DNA from: Ignavibacteriota bacterium
Lineage (GTDB): Bacteria; Bacteroidota; Ignavibacteria; UBA10030
NCBI GenBank assembly: GCA_003142475.1
Contig: PLMK01000026.1
Span: 71,299-135,298, forward strand
Direction of reading: 5' to 3'
DNA: 64,000 nucleotides
The number at the start of each line of letters is the position of its first letter. Positions within the stretch are counted from its first letter, which is position 1. Both the position numbers and the translations under genes were made by a program. Under the pieces are notes generated by a model. It worked only from the letters and a program-made list of their open reading frames with translations. It searched no databases and was not told the origin of the DNA. Positions 58,913 to 64,000 of the stretch are shown in pieces.

Positions 58913-59722
58913 ATGCGACCGTTCTTTTTCGTTACAATTTTCTTGTCGGTATTTTTTACGGCCGCGATATCCCAAGCTTCACGGGAGATCAATAAAACCT
59001 TTCCGCTTAAAGCGAACGGACATCTCGTCATTGACACATACAAAGGGACTATTACTGTCACAACTCATGACAAACCGCAAGTTGAGGTGTATGTGAAGAT
59101 AGAATCGGACGACGCGGATTCCCGGGATGCTGCCCAAGATGTTGAGGACACTGAAATTGAAATTCACAGCACAGATAATAATGTGACTCTTCATACTAAT
59201 TATAAGAAAGTAGAGCGAAATAATTATCACAATTTCTGGGATTGGATCACCGACTGGCACGAGACATCATATTCCCTCCCGTTAGTACATTATACCATTA
59301 AGATGCCCCGTACAGCGGAACTGAGGATTAAAGATTACAAATCGGAATCGCACATCGAAGGATTAACATCATACCTGACGTTTAACACGTATAAAGGTTC
59401 CGCAGAAGTATTTGATCTCAACGGAGGAATCGATTTAGAAACATACAAAGGTGATGTACGAATTTCTATCTCCACGCTTAAGAGTGACAGTCATTTCGAA
59501 ACTTATAAGGGAAAAATTACAGTGAACATCCCCAAACAGTCCGGCTTTGAATTGCGAACAGATTTTGAAAGACGTGTAGATTTTAGCACAGACTTCGATG
59601 TAGAGACGCATGAACGTAATAGAAAACACCATCATTATGACTACTCCGGAAAAATCAACGGAGGGGGTCCAATGCTTGAATTTAACAGTAATAAGGGAGA
59701 TATTCGGTTACAAGCTAAGTAA
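58913..59722 (+). CDS. Secreted DUF4097-like beta-repeat protein
   Basis: Signal peptide, FPLKANGHLVIDTYKGTITVTTHDKPQVEVYVK, repeated YKGD/YKGS/YKGK strand motifs; GGAGG RBS before ATG 58913. Confidence 0.7.
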   Translation: MRPFFFVTIFLSVFFTAAISQASREINKTFPLKANGHLVIDTYKGTITVTTHDKPQVEVYVKIESDDADSRDAAQDVEDTEIEIHSTDNNVTLHTNYKKVERNNYHNFWDWITDWHETSYSLPLVHYTIKMPRTAELRIKDYKSESHIEGLTSYLTFNTYKGSAEVFDLNGGIDLETYKGDVRISISTLKSDSHFETYKGKITVNIPKQSGFELRTDFERRVDFSTDFDVETHERNRKHHHYDYSGKINGGGPMLEFNSNKGDIRLQAK

Positions 59723-60019
59723 TGCGAACTAAACGCAACTATTACAGAAATACAATCAACCTGTCATTCTAAACCTCACAGTTTTTAGCAGGGCAAAGAA
59801 TCCTACGATCTTTTTCGTTTCAAATCATTCCTGCGAACTTATGGGATGAGGACGATAATGAGTTTGTCCCAACCGATTCTTCCATCAACATAAATTTTCG
59901 TTCAACAAAGAAAAATCATATCAGGCATGTGCTATTTGTCACAGCATTTCAGATATATTTTCATAACATGATACACGTGACATAAAGCGTTCTAATAGTA
60001 AAGAATCGAGTTATTGAGG

Positions 60020-60553
60020 ATGTCTTATAAAGCTATTAAACAAGCAGAAAAAGCCTTCCGTACTGCAATTTGTGGTCATGCAGCTCAGTTTGATATGGCC
60101 ACTGTTCATCGCGCTGAATCGCTCCTACTTCAAGCTCGGGCTTTCGCAAATAATGATCCAATAAAGAGTAAGAGCCTGGCAGAGAATGCAGAACAAATAG
60201 CATTGGAAGCTATAGCAAAAACCCAAACAGAAAAATCGCATTTGAAAGGGGTTTTAGGGACCGAAGTAGCCTCATTGATACAGGAATACTCCCAAAAAAA
60301 AATAGCACTCAGTGAGATTAAAAAAAAAATTAATACACCAACATATTTAATTATTTCGCAACGTATGGAAATTGCCAATGTCTGCATGAAACAAGCAGAG
60401 GAAGGTTTGGAAAAGGAGCAGTTTAGCGCTTTTCCGGAACTATTCGCAAGAACAAGGCAGCGACTATTAGATGTTGCGCATGTATTAACCCCCGTAATTG
60501 AGCAGCTGAATTATTCTGCTCCCCTTAAAGTTCCAACTCAAAACAGGAAATGA
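60020..60553 (+). CDS. Helical protein of unknown function
   Basis: Intact ORF, all-helical composition; no family recognised. Confidence 0.5.
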   Translation: MSYKAIKQAEKAFRTAICGHAAQFDMATVHRAESLLLQARAFANNDPIKSKSLAENAEQIALEAIAKTQTEKSHLKGVLGTEVASLIQEYSQKKIALSEIKKKINTPTYLIISQRMEIANVCMKQAEEGLEKEQFSAFPELFARTRQRLLDVAHVLTPVIEQLNYSAPLKVPTQNRK

Positions 60554-60671
60554 CGTAAGGCTATTCTTTCTCCAAGTGTAAGTCCATATTAAAGAAAGTA
60601 ATAGATTTGTTTTCTTCTCTATACGTTTGACTTTTTTCTGATGCGTTGCACATTTCGCAATAAAAACGAAA

Positions 60672-60695
60672 ATGCCCGATTATTTAATCGGGCAT
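60672..60695. terminator. Bidirectional intrinsic terminator between convergent genes
   Basis: ATGCCCGATT-ATTT-AATCGGGCAT perfect stem; T-rich tracts on both sides in the appropriate orientation. Confidence 0.75.
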
Positions 60696-60722
60696 CGTTG
60701 TTTTTCATATATCCTTCAATGA

Positions 60723-62207
60723 TTAAAGGTAATGTTTCAATACAGAAGACCAGCGTGCATACAATTCTTGATAATCATTTACACGGCTTCTTTGTGGTTC
60801 AATCACCTTTAATCGTTCCAATCCTTTGAACATTTCAGTACGATCGGTATAATGCTTTGCACCGAATGCTGCACCACGAGCTGCTCCCTGCGCTCCATCG
60901 GTATTATAAAGTTCAATGGTGATACCAGCAACGTGAGCAAGAGTATCGCAAAAAATTGGACTGAGAAAAAGGTTCGCAAGTCCTGCCCGAATAACTGTGG
61001 GTTTCATTTCCATTGTATGCATTATCTCAATGCCGTAGTTAAATGCACAAGCAACTCCTTCCTGCACTGCACGTAAAAGATGTCCCTGCGAATGAATATT
61101 AAATTGAAGATTATGAAGGTGCGCACCGATATCATGATTCTCCAGCATTCGTTCTGCACCATTTCCAAATGGCAGACAGATAATTCCATTCGAACCTACC
61201 GGCACCTGCGATGCAAGTTCATTGAGGCGCGCATACTCAACACTTTGCTGACCGATCACTCGGCGAATCCAGCTGTTTGAGCTTCCCGTTCCATTGATAC
61301 ATAAGAGAATGCCTATGCGAGTCATCTTGGCAGTATGATTCACATGTGCAAACGAATTGACACGCGACGGAGGATCGTACTTGAGTGTACCACTCACACC
61401 ATAGACAACTCCGGAAGTTCCGGCTGTCGCAGCAATCTCACCCGGTTCCATCACATTTAACGAGAGCGCGTTATTCGGTTGATCACCTGCGCGATATGTA
61501 ATTGGAATACCCTCCGGTAAACCGAGTTCTTGGGAGGCTATACGATTGAGTTTCCCTTGATCTCCAAATGTAGGCACAATTGGCGGAACAAGGTCAGATG
61601 AAATGCCATAATGTTCGAGCAATAATGTGGCAAGTGAATTTGTTTTGAAATCTAAAAGAATTCCTTCCGACAATCCGGAAAGTGTCGTCGCAGGTTCTCC
61701 AGTCAAACGGAGAGCAATATAATCTCCGGGGAGCATGAACTTATGGATCTTTTCGTAAATCTGAGGTTCTTTCTCTTTTACCCAGCGCAATTTAGAAGCA
61801 GTGAAATTACCGGGAGAGTTCAGGAGTGATGAAAGGCATTTTTCTGAACCAATTGAGGAAAATGCTTTCTGGCCAATCTCGACTGCTCTGCTATCGCACC
61901 AAATAATTGATGGACGCAAAACTTGATTCTTTTTATCGACAATGACGAGTCCATGCATTTGATAGGAAATTCCTATTGCAACTATTTGATCCCTCTTAAC
62001 ATTGGTAGACGAGAGCACCTCAGCCGTTGCAAGCTTCAGGTTATCCCACCACATATTGGGATCCTGTTCCGCCCAGCCGGGCTTAGTAGCAGTGATCGGC
62101 ATTTCGGTTTTAGGAGAGAATGCGCTGGCTTCAAGTTTACCGGTTTCTAAATTAAGAAGAGCTGCTTTTATTGATGAGCTGCCAATATCAAAACCTAGGG
62201 AATACAT
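60723..62207 (-). CDS. xylB: Xylulokinase
   Basis: YSLGFDIGSSSIKAALLNLETGK...WAEQDPNMWWDNL...IGISYQMHGLVIVD...AGDQPNNALSLNV; FGGY family; adjacent to xylA. Confidence 0.93.
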   Translation of the reverse strand: MYSLGFDIGSSSIKAALLNLETGKLEASAFSPKTEMPITATKPGWAEQDPNMWWDNLKLATAEVLSSTNVKRDQIVAIGISYQMHGLVIVDKKNQVLRPSIIWCDSRAVEIGQKAFSSIGSEKCLSSLLNSPGNFTASKLRWVKEKEPQIYEKIHKFMLPGDYIALRLTGEPATTLSGLSEGILLDFKTNSLATLLLEHYGISSDLVPPIVPTFGDQGKLNRIASQELGLPEGIPITYRAGDQPNNALSLNVMEPGEIAATAGTSGVVYGVSGTLKYDPPSRVNSFAHVNHTAKMTRIGILLCINGTGSSNSWIRRVIGQQSVEYARLNELASQVPVGSNGIICLPFGNGAERMLENHDIGAHLHNLQFNIHSQGHLLRAVQEGVACAFNYGIEIMHTMEMKPTVIRAGLANLFLSPIFCDTLAHVAGITIELYNTDGAQGAARGAAFGAKHYTDRTEMFKGLERLKVIEPQRSRVNDYQELYARWSSVLKHYL

Positions 62208-62239
62208 GTGTTTTATTCTCCACTATTATAAATACGGTT

Positions 62240-63250
62240 TTATAAGCTTGAATTAAACTCTTGTACAGCTTTAAAAAAAGATCGAATATTTTTTTGTGAA
62301 ACTCCTGGCGGTGTATCACAACCGGAAGAGATAATAAAATTCTTAGAGTTTTTTGTTGCCTGTAAAAGCTTCACCGTGGTATCAAAGACTTTATCCGGAG
62401 TTGCTGTTTTAAACACTTCAACCGGATCCAGATTACCAAGCACAAGTATGTCTTTAGGTACTTCATTTAATACAGTTAAAATGTTAATTTTATTTCCGAA
62501 GTGCAACCCGCCAGCACCGGTAGAGACCATGGAATTCGTGACATGCCCCGTATTTCCGCAATTATGAAGAATGAACAAGAATTGATCATCTTGAATACTT
62601 GCAACAATCTTCTTTATAAACTTCGAAGAATATTTGTCGCAGAGATCCGCAGAAAGTAAGCCAGCGGCCGGTTCAGCCATAATAATTCCATTCACTCCAA
62701 TTTTTTTATATTCTTGTATATATCCCAATAAGAATTCAGCGCATTTCTCTATCAATATTTTTATTAACTCAGGATCAAGGTACAGCGCTGGCATCATTTC
62801 CGACATATCAAATAATCTTCCGGCAAGAGAAAATGGCCCAATACACCCAGCGAATACCGGTCTATCGGAAATATAGTCGACTGCGAGCTCTGCAGCTTTC
62901 AAATATTGAGGTACCCGTGCAGCTTGAAGCAAGGGCACGCGTAAATTTTCAATAGACGTTCGATTATGGACTATTGCACTTGAGACAGATGGAATTTCAT
63001 CGTCAGAAAAAATGATTTTGCTGCCGAATGCTTCAGCTTCTACCGTTAAATCCATCATCATCGTAGCCGCGGCACTTGGAAAGTTGTCCCGAAGAGCTTT
63101 TATAGTATTAAAATGTACTTCTCCATTTTTTACTGCATCTGTGACTTTCATCCCAATGATATCAATTCCTGGATGGGTCATGATGGGTAATGCTAGACGT
63201 TCTTTGGATTCGAGAACCATCTCGATCCAGTGTTTTATATTTGTTCTCAT
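62240..63250 (-). CDS. Uroporphyrinogen decarboxylase (UroD/MtaA/CmuA)-family protein
   Basis: PIMTHPGIDIIGMKVTDAVKNGEVHFNTIKALRDNFPSAAATMMMDLTVEAEAFGSKI...LFILHNCGNTGHV. Confidence 0.85.
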   Translation of the reverse strand: MRTNIKHWIEMVLESKERLALPIMTHPGIDIIGMKVTDAVKNGEVHFNTIKALRDNFPSAAATMMMDLTVEAEAFGSKIIFSDDEIPSVSSAIVHNRTSIENLRVPLLQAARVPQYLKAAELAVDYISDRPVFAGCIGPFSLAGRLFDMSEMMPALYLDPELIKILIEKCAEFLLGYIQEYKKIGVNGIIMAEPAAGLLSADLCDKYSSKFIKKIVASIQDDQFLFILHNCGNTGHVTNSMVSTGAGGLHFGNKINILTVLNEVPKDILVLGNLDPVEVFKTATPDKVFDTTVKLLQATKNSKNFIISSGCDTPPGVSQKNIRSFFKAVQEFNSSL

Positions 63251-63610
63251 TTGCAGTTAGGCTAAATATCTACTCGTCCAACGATAAGAACCGATTTTTC
63301 GCTTCAATGTATTTCCGGCATATGTTATTCCTTTTTACAAGCCTGTTTTTTCTCGGAAAAATTGATGCACCGATTGAGAAAAGTAATAAATAGAAGAAGT
63401 CTTATGCCCCATAGATTGCCCCACTTCAGTACAAATACTGAAGCGGGAATCTATTTTCGACTTAGCGTTTGATCAAACAACGGATTGAATTCAATTGAAA
63501 ACAACTAATCCGTTTGATGAAGGGCATTCGCGAGGTCAAGATAAACTGAACTGGCATTTGAGATATATTCATAATGTATTCTCAAATAATCCCGATGCAC
63601 TACAAATATA

Positions 63611-64000
63611 TTACTTGTAGAGATATGAGTTCAATATATTCTCAAGCATTTCTTGCCTGCCGCTTTGCAGCACAGGTGCGCCTTGTTGTAAAACCCATTT
63701 CTCTGCATCTTCCAATCCGGCTTTTCCAGACATAATCTGTGCACCGATACCAGCATTAAAGCTGCTGTATCGTTCGTCGATAAATTTACTTAATGCTTTG
63801 TCTTGCATAATTTGATGTGCAACAATAAGCCCGCAGGCAAATGCATCCATGCCGCCAATATGGGCATAGAATAAATCCATCGGATCGATTGAACTGCGGC
63901 GAACTTTTGCATCAAAATTCAGTCCGCCCGTTCCTAAGCCATTCTGTTTCAAGATTATCATCATTGCGAGAGTTGCGCTGTAAATATCTGTTGGGAACTG
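63611..64000 (-). CDS. xylA: Xylose isomerase, C-terminal part (5' end outside window)
   Basis: NGLGTGGLNFDAKVRRSSIDPMDLFYAHIGGMDAFACGL...SFNAGIGAQIMSGKAGLEDAEKWV. Confidence 0.95.
   Translation of the reverse strand, partial: QFPTDIYSATLAMMIILKQNGLGTGGLNFDAKVRRSSIDPMDLFYAHIGGMDAFACGLIVAHQIMQDKALSKFIDERYSSFNAGIGAQIMSGKAGLEDAEKWVLQQGAPVLQSGRQEMLENILNSYLYK

Noticed and set aside
59760-59840. Intergenic text resembling dispersed TGTCATTC...AAGAATCCTAC repeats
   Set aside because: Only one degenerate copy in the window; cannot be called a repeat without a genome-wide search
1-64000. CRISPR arrays, rRNA, tRNA genes, prophage or integrase
   Set aside because: Searched by eye; no regularly spaced repeats, no conserved rRNA segments, no convincing tRNA T-loop/acceptor combination, and no phage structural or integrase genes. 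A tRNAscan-SE/Infernal run would be needed for full exclusion

Overview
This is a 64 kb chromosomal window from a moderately AT-rich FCB-group bacterium. A T9SS-type C-terminal sorting domain, a complete Bat operon and a possible Bacteroidota-type promoter suggest Bacteroidota, Ignavibacteria or a relative; this placement is inference. Most of the window is housekeeping or metabolic:
- moxR/DUF58/bat operon (minus strand, 4.5-12.8 kb)
- L-lactate dehydrogenase
- complete trpEGDCFBA operon (minus, 17.5-24 kb)
- copper/heavy-metal RND efflux cluster (plus, 32.5-39.4 kb)
- L-arabinose utilisation cluster with a GH127 enzyme and SSS transporter (minus, 44.7-53.9 kb)
- SodC and a T9SS-exported cupredoxin
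- xylose cluster (xylB, a UroD/MtaA-like gene, partial xylA) at the right edge

The most notable item missing from the ORF track is a trp attenuation leader at 24.0-24.2 kb. It has a promoter (TTGACT-N17-TATATT), a 31-aa leader ORF with three consecutive Trp codons (...INRWWWRSS...), a candidate antiterminator pairing and a 9-bp intrinsic terminator just before trpE. Other items worth a second look:
- a RAYT transposase gene with a perfect 28-bp palindrome inside its coding frame, plus two other REP-like GC palindromes elsewhere
- a two-gene DUF488 module
- an XRE regulator/J-domain gene pair
- a GT4-polysaccharide deacetylase fusion
- a decayed HAD phosphatase pseudogene
- a SpoIIE-type phosphatase split at an A6 run

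I saw no CRISPR array, rRNA, convincing tRNA or prophage. I could not run database searches, so all family names come from motif recognition.
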